From: Ilumatobacteraceae bacterium
GTDB taxonomy: Bacteria; Actinomycetota; Acidimicrobiia; Acidimicrobiales; Ilumatobacteraceae
Length of the DNA: 10,059 nucleotides
Direction: 5' to 3'
NCBI GenBank assembly: GCA_016650435.1
Contig: JAENVT010000359.1
Coordinates: forward strand, 1 to 10,059
A program made the translations under genes and the position numbers. The notes beneath the pieces were generated by a model that was given only the letters and a program-made list of their open reading frames with translations, had not been told where the DNA came from and made no database searches. Positions 1 through 7,258 of this stretch are shown in pieces. Each line of letters starts with the position of its first letter. The stretch's first letter is position 1.

Positions 1-708
1 CCGCGGGTCGACGGCTGGGGGCGAAGCCGTGCCGGGCAATGACATTCCGATTGCCTCGGCGATCGAGCTCATGGTGTTGGCCGTGAACATCCCGCCGCAC
101 GCGCCTTCACCCGGGCAGGCCTTGCGCTCGATCTGGCCGAGTTCTTCTTCGGTGATCTTGCCGAGCGCACAGGCGCCGACAGCCTCGAAGACACTGGTGA
201 TGTCGAGCGCAACGCCATTGTGTTCGCCTGGCAGGATCGAGCCGTTGTAGACGAACACACTGGGCAAGTCGAGCCGAGCGGCAGCCATCAACATCGCCGG
301 GATGCTCTTGTCGCAGCCTGCCAGGCCGACGAACCCGTCGAGCCGTTCGGCGTGCATCACACATTCCACAGAATCGGTGATGACCTCGCGGCTGACCAGC
401 GAGGCACGCATGCCCTCGTGGCCCATGCTGATGCCGTCGCTGACCGTGATGGTGCCGAACTCCATCGGGAACCCACCGGCGGCACGAACGCCCGCCTTTG
501 TGTGCTCGGCGAGCTTGCGCAGCGTCATGTTGCACGGCGTGACGTCGTTCCAGGCGTTGGCGATCGCGATTTGCGGCTTGTCCCAATCGTCGTCGGTCAT
601 CCCGACGGCGCGGAGCATCGAACGGGCCGGCGCCTTCGTCATGCCGTCGGTGACATCTCGGCTTCGGGGTTTGATGTCGACTGGGGTGCCTGTTTGGTTC
701 GCGGCCAT
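1..708 (-). CDS. ilvD: Dihydroxy-acid dehydratase, N-terminal 236 residues (3' end cut by window)
   Basis: Dehydrates 2,3-dihydroxy-3-methylbutanoate and -pentanoate to the 2-keto acids in valine/isoleucine synthesis; cytoplasmic Fe-S enzyme of the IlvD/Edd family. Seen: an uninterrupted frame from an ATG at 708 to the window edge, with the family landmarks [10 protein letters not shown] near residue 15, WNDVTPCN (Cys59), [20 protein letters not shown] (Cys132, with the Lys134 that is carbamylated in the family) and [16 protein letters not shown] (Cys204). Cys59, Cys132 and Cys204 fit the three cluster-binding cysteines of the family. Full-length homologues are about 560-575 residues, so more than half lies outside. 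I chose the ATG at 708 because the conserved N-terminus follows directly; no clear ribosome binding site precedes it. The gene is divergent from the oxygenase gene and is probably a housekeeping neighbour, not part of the catabolic island. Sugar-acid dehydratases of the same superfamily are a less likely reading. Confidence 0.93.
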   Translation of the reverse strand, partial: MAANQTGTPVDIKPRSRDVTDGMTKAPARSMLRAVGMTDDDWDKPQIAIANAWNDVTPCNMTLRKLAEHTKAGVRAAGGFPMEFGTITVSDGISMGHEGMRASLVSREVITDSVECVMHAERLDGFVGLAGCDKSIPAMLMAAARLDLPSVFVYNGSILPGEHNGVALDITSVFEAVGACALGKITEEELGQIERKACPGEGACGGMFTANTMSSIAEAIGMSLPGTASPPAVDPR

Positions 709-750
709 GGGGCGAAGTTACCCGACCTCGACCTGCCAGACTTGATCGAT
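709..750. promoter_or_regulatory. Divergent intergenic spacer between ilvD and the oxygenase gene
   Basis: Only 42 bp separate the two divergent start codons, so promoter elements for each gene must overlap the neighbour's 5' coding region or sit in this gap. I see no good -35/-10 pair and no strong Shine-Dalgarno sequence for either gene; leaderless or nearly leaderless transcripts, common in actinobacteria, would fit. That is inference. Confidence 0.3.
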
Positions 751-1767
751 ATGGAGTCATCCGCTGGACCATTGCCTCCCTGGCGCTGGTTGCTCGACAA
801 CTGCCAGTGCCCGCGATGTCTGCACCCCATCACTCACGAGCGCACCGTCACCCTTGTCGACGAGTGGGACGTCCGGCCGATCTCGGTCATGACAGACGAC
901 GATGGAACCATCACGGTCGACTGGGGCGACGACCACGTCGGCGTGTTCCCAGCGGCGATGCTGACCGCCCGAGCGGAGCTAGCGGTGGCACGTACTGGCT
1001 TGACGACGTTGCCGCGCGTCAACCACAGCGAACTCAGCACCGACGAGGGCATGAGTCATTGGCTGACGACGATGCTTCGCGAAGGTGCCATCCTGGTCGA
1101 GGACACGCCGAACGTGACCGGCGAGGTCATTCGCCTGGCCGAACGGATCGGCTACGCCCGGCCGACGAACTTCGGCACGATCTTCGATGTCGAGTCGCGA
1201 CCCGATCCCAACAACTCTGCGTATACCGCGGCCGGGCTCGATCTGCACACCGACCTTCCAAATTGGGCCAACCCTCCCGACTTCCAATTCCTCCACTCGC
1301 TCGCCAACGAGGCAACAGGCGGCGATTCGATGCTTGCCGACGGCGTAGCTGTGGCCGAACAGCTGCGCGTCAGCGACCCCAAAGCATTTGAGATCCTCGC
1401 CACTACGCCCGTGCCCTTCCGGTTCCACGACGACGTCGACGACATCCGCTACACGAGCCCCATCATCGAGCTCGACGACAACGACCAGCCGACAACGATT
1501 CGATTCAACAACTGGATTCGCGACGTCGATCCTTCCGCCGACGAGCAGTTCTACGACGCCTACGTGACCCTGTGGCACATGCTGCGCGACCCGCAGAACG
1601 TCTTGACCTTGCGACTAGCAGAGGGCGACACGGTGTGCTTCGACAACCGTCGCATCCTGCACGGTCGCTCTGAATTCGATCCGCAATCCGGCCGGCGCCA
1701 CCTGCAGGGCTGCTATGTCGACCGTGACATGGTCGAAAGCCGGTTGCGGCGGCTATCGCTCGGGTAG
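751..1767 (+). CDS. Gamma-butyrobetaine hydroxylase-like Fe(II)/2-oxoglutarate dioxygenase
   Basis: Predicted to hydroxylate gamma-butyrobetaine to L-carnitine using O2 and 2-oxoglutarate. The 338-residue product has the two-domain build of the BBOX family. A DUF971-type zinc domain (about 10-75) carries Cys18, Cys20, Cys23 and His62. The TauD-like oxygenase domain (about 95-335) has the Fe ligands H166xD168 in LDLHTDLP, distal His304 in RRILHGR, and Arg316 for 2-oxoglutarate. NNSAYT (154-159), FNNWIRD (252-258) and the C-terminal RHLQGCYVDRD to SRLRRL stretch match human BBOX1 as I recall it; Phe141, Phe145 and Tyr158 would line the trimethylammonium cage. The ATG at 751 is preferred since it keeps the zinc domain; the same frame stays open upstream into ilvD antisense and has a TTG at 742, but neither has a ribosome binding site. 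It is shorter than animal BBOX (about 387). Its 3' end overlaps the ATPase gene. Alternatives: 2-trimethylaminoethylphosphonate or trimethyllysine hydroxylase. Confidence 0.85.
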   Translation: MESSAGPLPPWRWLLDNCQCPRCLHPITHERTVTLVDEWDVRPISVMTDDDGTITVDWGDDHVGVFPAAMLTARAELAVARTGLTTLPRVNHSELSTDEGMSHWLTTMLREGAILVEDTPNVTGEVIRLAERIGYARPTNFGTIFDVESRPDPNNSAYTAAGLDLHTDLPNWANPPDFQFLHSLANEATGGDSMLADGVAVAEQLRVSDPKAFEILATTPVPFRFHDDVDDIRYTSPIIELDDNDQPTTIRFNNWIRDVDPSADEQFYDAYVTLWHMLRDPQNVLTLRLAEGDTVCFDNRRILHGRSEFDPQSGRRHLQGCYVDRDMVESRLRRLSLG

Positions 1768-3534
1768 CTCCGAGATCTGCGGCGTATCGGCGATCAGGCG
1801 CTTGGTGTACTCGGCTTCCGGGAACCGCAGCACCCGTTCGGTGAGACCCGATTCGACGATCTTGCCGTCGGCGAGCACGGCGACCTGATCGGCGATCGAG
1901 GCGACCAATGGAAGGTTGTGGGTGACGAACAGCATCGCCAGACCGAGATCACGACGAAGCTCGCCGAGCAGTTCGACGATCGATGCCTGCACCAACACAT
2001 CGAGGGCGGAGGTGACCTCGTCGCACACCAACACCTCAGGCCTGCTGACCAGGGCACGGGCGATGGCGACACGCTGGCGTTCGCCTCCCGACAGCTGATC
2101 GGGGAACCGATTGGCGTAGCCGGCGGTCAGCGCGACACGCTCGAGCATCTCGCCGACCTTGCGCGCCGCCTCGGTCTTCGAGGCGCCGCCGATGATCAAC
2201 GGACGGGCCACCGAATCACCGATCATGCGCCGCGGTTGCAGCGAGCTGTACGGGTTCTGGAAGACGTACTGGATGCGCAAACGCTGCGCAGTCGTGCGAT
2301 TGCGCGCTGATTGGGCGAGACGTTCGGAGCCGAGCAGGATCTCGCCCGTCCATTCGCGGTGCAGGCCGCCGATCGACCGGGAAAGGGTGGTCTTGCCCGA
2401 ACCCGACTCGCCGACCAGAGCAAGGCATTCGCCTCGATCGACGTGCAGATCGACGTTGTGCACGACCTCATGACCGGTGTACGAGGCGCACAGATCGCGC
2501 ACCATCAATGCATGTGTTGCCGACGCCGCAATCGGCAAGGAATGCACCGACACGTGCTGGGTTCGTTCCGGCACTTCGAAGGGTCGGATGCACCGCGCCA
2601 ACCGACCGGGACCGACCTCGCGCTCGGCAGGGAACTCGGCGCGGCAGGCAGCGATCGCTAGTTCGCAGCGCTTGGCGAACGAACAGCCGAACGGACGTCG
2701 TCCTGGGGCGGGTGCACGGCCACTGAGGCCGATCATCTCATGGTCGGTCGACATGTCGGGGGCGGCAGCGATCAGGTGGCGTGTGTACGGATGGCACGGA
2801 TTTTCGAACAGTTCCGCAGCGGGACCCTGCTCGACGATTCGACCTGCATACATCACGGCAACGTGATCGGCGAGAGTGGCGACGACCGCAAGGTCGTGCG
2901 TGACGTACAACGCGGCGACTTTGTGGGCGTGGCACAGCTGACGAACAGTCGTCAAGACGTGAGCTTGGGTGCTGACGTCAAGACCGGTGGTCGGTTCGTC
3001 GAGCACGATCACAGACGGCCGGCAGGCGAAGGCCATCGCCAGACCAACCCGTTGTTGCTGGCCACCAGACAGCTGATGCGGATAGCGACGCAGAAACTCC
3101 GGCGTGCTGGGCAACAGGACTTCGCTCATCACTTCGATGACCCGGGCTTTTCGGACCGCGTCGCTGCCACCGAAGTTGTGGAACTCGAGGACCTCGAGCA
3201 GCTGCTTGTTGATACGCAGCGCCGGGTTGAGCGCGGTTGATGGGTCCTGCGGCACGTAGGAAACGAGCTTGCCACGAGCGTGCCGCAAGGCGACCTCGCC
3301 GAGGGCCATCATCGATGCGTCGCCGATCATCACCTCGCCGGCAGCGAGCTTGACCCCGCGCCGGGCGTGCCCGAGCACGGCGAGCCCGACGGTGGTCTTG
3401 CCAGAGCCAGATTCGCCCACCAGGCCGAGCACCTCACCCGCGACGATCGACAGGTTGATCTCGTCGACGATGTCGGCGCCGCCAACGGCCACCTCGATCC
3501 GCAAGTTGCTGATGGTTAGCGCTGCATCCGTCAC
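1753..3534 (-). CDS. Fused double ATPase of a peptide-type ABC importer (DppD-DppF fusion)
   Basis: Energises the importer encoded by the adjacent genes; 593 residues holding two nucleotide-binding domains that are separate proteins in DppD/DppF or OppD/OppF systems. Domain 1 has Walker A GESGSGKT (40-47), Q-loop Gln96, signature LSGGQQQ (155-161), Walker B LDEP (Asp179-Glu180) and H-loop His213. It is followed by the oligopeptide-transporter C-terminal region with NPCHPYTR near 245-252 and a Cys284/Cys290/Cys297/Cys315 pattern of the type that binds an Fe-S cluster in OppD-like ATPases. Domain 2 has Walker A (375-382), Gln426, LSGGERQ (481-487), Asp505-Glu506 and His539, and lacks the cysteine tail. 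Both sites look catalytically complete. Start is a GTG whose codon overlaps the TGA of the preceding permease gene (GTGA), implying translational coupling. The stop lies inside the 3' end of the convergent oxygenase gene. Mycobacterial OppD is a similar fused ATPase. Confidence 0.95.
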   Translation of the reverse strand: MTDAALTISNLRIEVAVGGADIVDEINLSIVAGEVLGLVGESGSGKTTVGLAVLGHARRGVKLAAGEVMIGDASMMALGEVALRHARGKLVSYVPQDPSTALNPALRINKQLLEVLEFHNFGGSDAVRKARVIEVMSEVLLPSTPEFLRRYPHQLSGGQQQRVGLAMAFACRPSVIVLDEPTTGLDVSTQAHVLTTVRQLCHAHKVAALYVTHDLAVVATLADHVAVMYAGRIVEQGPAAELFENPCHPYTRHLIAAAPDMSTDHEMIGLSGRAPAPGRRPFGCSFAKRCELAIAACRAEFPAEREVGPGRLARCIRPFEVPERTQHVSVHSLPIAASATHALMVRDLCASYTGHEVVHNVDLHVDRGECLALVGESGSGKTTLSRSIGGLHREWTGEILLGSERLAQSARNRTTAQRLRIQYVFQNPYSSLQPRRMIGDSVARPLIIGGASKTEAARKVGEMLERVALTAGYANRFPDQLSGGERQRVAIARALVSRPEVLVCDEVTSALDVLVQASIVELLGELRRDLGLAMLFVTHNLPLVASIADQVAVLADGKIVESGLTERVLRFPEAEYTKRLIADTPQISELPER

Positions 3535-4436
3535 GATTCACCCTTCGACCGGTCGACACCTGCTGCAGCACGTGCTAATCCGTCCCCGACGAGGCCAGTG
3601 CCGATGGTCAACAGGGCGATGGCGATGACGGGCAGCGTCACGCCCCAATGGTTGGAGATCAGGCCCTTGCGATTCTCGTTGACCATCAAACCCCAGTTCG
3701 CTGCGCCAGGGTCGGGGGTGAAGCCGAGGAAAGCGATCCCGGAGATCAGTCCGATCGAGAACGTCAGGCGCAGGTTGGCCTCGACGAGTAGCGGCCCGGA
3801 GACATTGGGCAAGAGCTCGGACAGCAAGATTCGAAACCGGGATTCGCCGAGCGATTCGGCAGCAGCCACGAAATCGCGTTCGACGACCGATATCGCGGCA
3901 CCTCGCACGACGCGGGCGATGCGAGGCACCGTCGACAGGCCGACAGTTAACACGATCAGCAACGTGGTCGCTCCGAACATCGAGATGACGATCAACGCCG
4001 AGATGATCTGTGGCAGGGCGAGGATTACATCCATCGAGCGCATCAGCACGTCGTCGAGCTTGCCGCGGTTGTAGGCGGCGATCAGTCCGACCGTCGTGCC
4101 GAGCACCAACGCCAACGCGGTGGCCAACACGGCGGCTATCAAAATCGGCCTGCCTCCATACAGGAATCGCGACCACACGTCGTGACCGACATTGGCCGAG
4201 CCGAACAGCGTGTCCTTGCGGGTCTTGCCCGACGATTTGAACGGGAGGCCGACAGCTTCCGCTTCGCCGTACGGCGCGATGTACCGGCCGAACAGGGCGA
4301 GGGCACCGAGCAGTGCGACGATCAGCAGGCCTACCCGCGTTCGCCACATGCGCAGCGCGACCCGAATGACGCCGGGCGGCTTCTTCTCGGCGATTTCGAC
4401 ATCCTCGATGATTGGGATCAGTTCTTCCGTGCTCAT
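3531..4436 (-). CDS. ABC importer permease, DppC/OppC type
   Basis: Second transmembrane subunit of the importer; inner membrane, 301 residues. Seen: N-terminal cytoplasmic stretch followed by a membrane segment at about 35-50, the periplasmic region ending in GHDVWSRFLYGGR (84-96), which is the DppC landmark before the core permease domain, further hydrophobic segments near 97-120, 136-168, 215-240 and 265-285, and the EAA loop at about 185-212 (AAAESLGESRFRIL) that docks on the ATPase. The ATG at 4436 overlaps the TGA of the upstream permease gene in the tetranucleotide ATGA. The same frame stays open for a further 426 bp upstream, but that stretch is antisense-free read-through of the permease B gene in another frame and has no family similarity. 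Length is normal for OppC/DppC. The substrate cannot be read from this subunit. Confidence 0.95.
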   Translation of the reverse strand: MSTEELIPIIEDVEIAEKKPPGVIRVALRMWRTRVGLLIVALLGALALFGRYIAPYGEAEAVGLPFKSSGKTRKDTLFGSANVGHDVWSRFLYGGRPILIAAVLATALALVLGTTVGLIAAYNRGKLDDVLMRSMDVILALPQIISALIVISMFGATTLLIVLTVGLSTVPRIARVVRGAAISVVERDFVAAAESLGESRFRILLSELLPNVSGPLLVEANLRLTFSIGLISGIAFLGFTPDPGAANWGLMVNENRKGLISNHWGVTLPVIAIALLTIGTGLVGDGLARAAAGVDRSKGES

Positions 4437-5404
4437 TGCATCCTCGTTCGCAATCGTGGTGTGACGAGCACGGTGGCGACGTCGGCGGCAAGGTTGGTGA
4501 TCACGTAGACCGTGGCCAGCACCATCACCAGGAATTGGATGACAGGAATGTCGCGGACGCGCACTGAATCTCGCAACGCGCCCCCGATTCCCGGATAGTT
4601 GAAGAGGGACTCGACGACGATGACACCGGCGGCGAAGTAGGCGATGTTGAGGGCGATGACCTGGAACACAGGCCCGAGCGCGTTGGGCAGCGCATGACGC
4701 CACAGCACGACCTTCTCGGGCGCGCCCTTCAGTCGAGCCATCTCGACGTAGTCGCTTTCCATGACCTCGATCATCGATGCGCGCACCACCCGCGAGATGT
4801 AGGGAACAGCTCCGATCACGAGAACTGCGGTCGGCAACACCATCCCCTTCATGTCGCTCCACGGCCCCTGGCCGATACCGATGGCGCTCACCGCAGGAAG
4901 CAGGTGCCAGATCCGCACGCTGAACACCAGCACCAAGATGATGCCGACGACGAACTCGGGCAACGAGGCAAGCGCCAGCATGATGTTGGACGTGACGTTG
5001 TCGAATGCCGTATCGCGCTTACGGGCGCTGTACCCCCCGAACCAGAGTGCCAACGGGATCGCTATCACGGAAGCGAGTACCAGGAGGAACAGCGAGTTGA
5101 CGACGCGGTCGCCGATGTAGTCGAGAATCGGCTGCCGGGCGTTGAACGAATCGCCAGGGTTGCCGCTGACCATCCCTTTCAACCAGTGGGTGTACTGGTA
5201 GATGGCCGTGTGGTGCAGACCGAGCTTCTCGCGCAAGGCATTGACGCTGTCCGTCGTGGCGTTGCGGCCGAGGATCGCCTGTGCGGGATCACTCGGCAGC
5301 AACTGGGTGGCGGTGAACACCACCACTGACACCACGAGCAGCGTCAAGACGCCCAACGCCAACCGACGCGCTATGAATCGCAGCACTCCTCGGTTGTTCG
5401 ACAT
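4433..5404 (-). CDS. ABC importer permease, DppB/OppB type
   Basis: First transmembrane subunit, 323 residues, normal length for DppB. Seen: N-terminal membrane segment at about 12-33 followed at once by the family landmark LLPSDPAQAILG (35-46), then a periplasmic region and hydrophobic segments near 103-122, 140-163, 187-204, 246-268 and 289-314. The EAA loop lies at about 212-240 (MESDYVEMARLKGAPEKV), followed by the typical LFNYPGIG motif (267-274). Start ATG at 5404 lies 12 bp after the binding-protein stop codon, with no strong Shine-Dalgarno sequence, so expression probably depends on translation of the upstream gene. Its stop overlaps the start of the next permease gene. It pairs with the DppC-type subunit to form the translocation path. 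Confidence 0.95.
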   Translation of the reverse strand: MSNNRGVLRFIARRLALGVLTLLVVSVVVFTATQLLPSDPAQAILGRNATTDSVNALREKLGLHHTAIYQYTHWLKGMVSGNPGDSFNARQPILDYIGDRVVNSLFLLVLASVIAIPLALWFGGYSARKRDTAFDNVTSNIMLALASLPEFVVGIILVLVFSVRIWHLLPAVSAIGIGQGPWSDMKGMVLPTAVLVIGAVPYISRVVRASMIEVMESDYVEMARLKGAPEKVVLWRHALPNALGPVFQVIALNIAYFAAGVIVVESLFNYPGIGGALRDSVRVRDIPVIQFLVMVLATVYVITNLAADVATVLVTPRLRTRMQ

Positions 5405-5416
5405 CCGTGTCTGGTG

Positions 5417-7132
5417 CTACTCGGAGAAGTACAGGTTCTTCCAACCGCGGCCGTAGTGGTCGAGGTTCAACGTGTTGGCTCGCTCCACCAGACCGGTCAC
5501 ACGGCCGTTGTAGGCGTCGAGCAGGTTCTGGAAGAACGGAATGATCAAGCCACCGTTGTCGTACAGCTCCTTCTGCATCTTGTCGGTGATGACCTTGCGC
5601 TTGGTGTCGTCGGTCTCGTTCAACGCAGCCTTGTAGTCGGCCTCGAAGGTCGAGTCGGCCGGCGGCCAGTGATCGTCCGGGTACGGCGCGGTGTCCTTCA
5701 GGCTGCCCGCGGCGACCTGCAGCAAGAAGTTGCGGGTGCCCCAGTAGTCGACGGCGAACGTGCGCTTCAGGTACTGATCGCCCCAATAGGTCCCACCGTC
5801 GATGACCTGGGCGTTGACCGTGATCCCGGCACCCTTGGCCTGTTCGGCAAAGAGCTGGATCATCTCCGGCAACCCGGCGGTGTCGTTCGGTGCAAACAGG
5901 TCGATCGTCATCCCGGTCTTGCCGGCATCGGCGAGGAGCTGCTTCGCTGCGTCGAGATCCTGCTTGCGCTGCGGAAGGTCCTTGGCGTAGGCGGCGTCGA
6001 GCGGCGCGTACAGGTCGTTGGCGACTCGCCCATAGCCGGCGAGCACCTGCTCGACCATGGCGTCGCGGTCGACGATCAAGCGCATCGCCTGGCGGACGCG
6101 AACATCGGTGAACGGGTCCTGGTCGACGGCCATCGAGATCGTCAGCCAGCCGCCACCGGCGGAGTTGAGCACCTTGTAGCCGGTGGTTCCCGTAATCGTG
6201 TCGACCGAGGCCGACGAGACGTCGGCGGCGATGTCGATCTGATCGGCGAGCAGGGCGTTGATCAGGGCGTCACCGTCGGCGAAGTCGATGATGTGCACCT
6301 CGTCGAAGTACGGCTTGCCTGTGTCCCAATAGTTCGGGTTCTTGACGTGGATGGACTGCTTGCCGACCTCGAACTCCTTCAGCATGTACGGCCCGGTGCC
6401 GATCTGCGTGGTCGGGTCACCGCTGAAGCGCTCGTAGCCGACCGGCACGATCGCACACACGTACGCGCAGAGCGCCTCTTTGAAGTTGGAGACGCCCTGT
6501 GTGAGCTTGAACTCGACGGTGTGGTCGTCGACCTTGGTTATCCCCGACACCTCGAGCAAGCCACGCAGCACAGAGCCGCCGTAGACCTTGAGGGTGGTGT
6601 CGAGCATCCGGGTGAACGAGTAGACCACATCGTCGGCCGTCACCGGGTTGCCGTTGCTGAACTTGATGCCGTCTTTCAACGTGATGACGAAGTTGTCGGC
6701 GGCCTTGGCAGTGACGTCCTTGGCGAGGCCGTTCGCGTACTCGGGCACGAAGTCGGGGCTGAAGCTCATCAGCGGCTCCCACCCGGTGACCTGGCGCATG
6801 ATGTCGGATTTCGCCACGATGTGCTGACCGTCGATGATGTCGTTGACGTCGCCCTTCGTACCGACACGCAAGATGCCACCCGACTTGGGCGTCCCTGTAG
6901 CCGCTGCGGTCGTGGCTGTGGCAGCATCGGTCGCCGTCGTCGCGGCATCGGTCGGTGTGACCGCGGCATCCGTGGCCGACGGAGCACCGCTGGCTGCCGG
7001 TGCCGTGCTCGGGGAGTCGCTGCCGCAAGCGGCGAGCGCCGCGGCGATGGCCACTGCCGTCCCACTGCCGAGAATCAGCTGCCTTCGATTGAATCTCCCG
7101 GGTACCAAACCATGCACAGGATCAAACGCCAT
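5417..7132 (-). CDS. Lipoprotein substrate-binding protein, SBP family 5 (peptide/nickel type)
   Basis: Captures the importer's substrate outside the membrane. The 571-residue product has an arginine pair in FNRRQLILG (14-22) resembling a Tat signal, a hydrophobic stretch, and a lipobox LAAC with lipidated Cys36. An Ala/Thr/Asp-rich tether (about 40-83) leads to the family 5 domain from GGILRVG (85) to the C-terminus, including GTGPYMLKEF and VKNPNYWD, typical of DppA/OppA-like proteins. I chose the ATG at 7132 because AAGGGGG lies 8 nt upstream; the in-frame ATG at 7138 would leave only 2 nt and the one at 7219 adds an unlikely leader before the signal peptide. First gene of the importer operon; 126 bp separate it from the upstream SDR, so it may have its own promoter as well. 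Family 5 proteins bind peptides, nickel chelates, sugars and opines; a quaternary amine here is inferred from neighbours only. Confidence 0.95.
   Translation of the reverse strand: MAFDPVHGLVPGRFNRRQLILGSGTAVAIAAALAACGSDSPSTAPAASGAPSATDAAVTPTDAATTATDAATATTAAATGTPKSGGILRVGTKGDVNDIIDGQHIVAKSDIMRQVTGWEPLMSFSPDFVPEYANGLAKDVTAKAADNFVITLKDGIKFSNGNPVTADDVVYSFTRMLDTTLKVYGGSVLRGLLEVSGITKVDDHTVEFKLTQGVSNFKEALCAYVCAIVPVGYERFSGDPTTQIGTGPYMLKEFEVGKQSIHVKNPNYWDTGKPYFDEVHIIDFADGDALINALLADQIDIAADVSSASVDTITGTTGYKVLNSAGGGWLTISMAVDQDPFTDVRVRQAMRLIVDRDAMVEQVLAGYGRVANDLYAPLDAAYAKDLPQRKQDLDAAKQLLADAGKTGMTIDLFAPNDTAGLPEMIQLFAEQAKGAGITVNAQVIDGGTYWGDQYLKRTFAVDYWGTRNFLLQVAAGSLKDTAPYPDDHWPPADSTFEADYKAALNETDDTKRKVITDKMQKELYDNGGLIIPFFQNLLDAYNGRVTGLVERANTLNLDHYGRGWKNLYFSE
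6900..6983 (-). repeat. Imperfect 21-bp tandem repeats encoding a heptad Ala/Thr/Asp tether
   Basis: Three well-matched 21-bp units (6921-6941, 6942-6962, 6963-6983; each begins gcagcatc or gcggcatc on the + strand) and a more degenerate fourth (6900-6920). They encode TDAA at residues 54-57, 61-64 and 68-71 of the binding protein, exactly seven residues apart, then ATTAAAT. The unit length keeps the frame, so copy number could vary and only change tether length between the lipidated cysteine and the folded domain. Confidence 0.75.
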
Positions 7133-7258
7133 CTTCATTTCCCCCTTATATCGTGTGCGCCCCGTCTGAGCGACGCCGAGTTCTTGGACTATAACGCGAC
7201 TATGCGACGTGCATTTCAACTCAGCATTAACACCTGGTGCGATGCGGCCTCTCTCCGC
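7133..7258 (-). promoter_or_regulatory. Intergenic region upstream of the importer operon
   Basis: This 126-bp gap, noticeably more A+T-rich in its middle than the coding regions, holds no gene. It contains GACTAT twice at an 11-bp interval on the + strand (7187-7192, 7198-7203), about one helical turn. On the minus strand TTGAAA (7212-7217) and TATAGT (7188-7193) resemble -35 and -10 boxes, but their 18+ bp separation (I count 20... spacing too wide for a standard promoter) makes the assignment weak. A TCAGAC on the minus strand (7164-7169) matches the core of the direct repeat upstream of the cleavage enzyme gene. No clear terminator follows the SDR gene. Confidence 0.35.
7141..7147 (-). 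promoter_or_regulatory. Ribosome binding site AAGGGGG that fixes the binding-protein start
   Basis: Read on the minus strand, AAGGGGG ends 8 nt before the ATG at 7132 but only 2 nt before the ATG at 7138. Usual spacing is 5-9 nt, which favours 7132. It is the strongest Shine-Dalgarno match in the window, fitting the high expression usual for binding proteins. Confidence 0.65.

Noticed and set aside
220..750. Extension of the oxygenase frame upstream to an ATG at 220
   Set aside because: It would run antisense through the conserved ilvD N-terminus and add 177 residues without family similarity; the BBOX zinc domain begins shortly after 751.
7133..7219. Extended N-terminus of the binding protein from the ATGs at 7219 or 7138
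   Set aside because: The 7219 start puts a polar leader ahead of the signal peptide, and the 7138 start is too close to the AAGGGGG ribosome binding site.
7240..7258. Possible GCGG/CCGC hairpin after the SDR stop codon as a terminator
   Set aside because: The stem is only 4 bp and no T-run follows, so it does not qualify as an intrinsic terminator.
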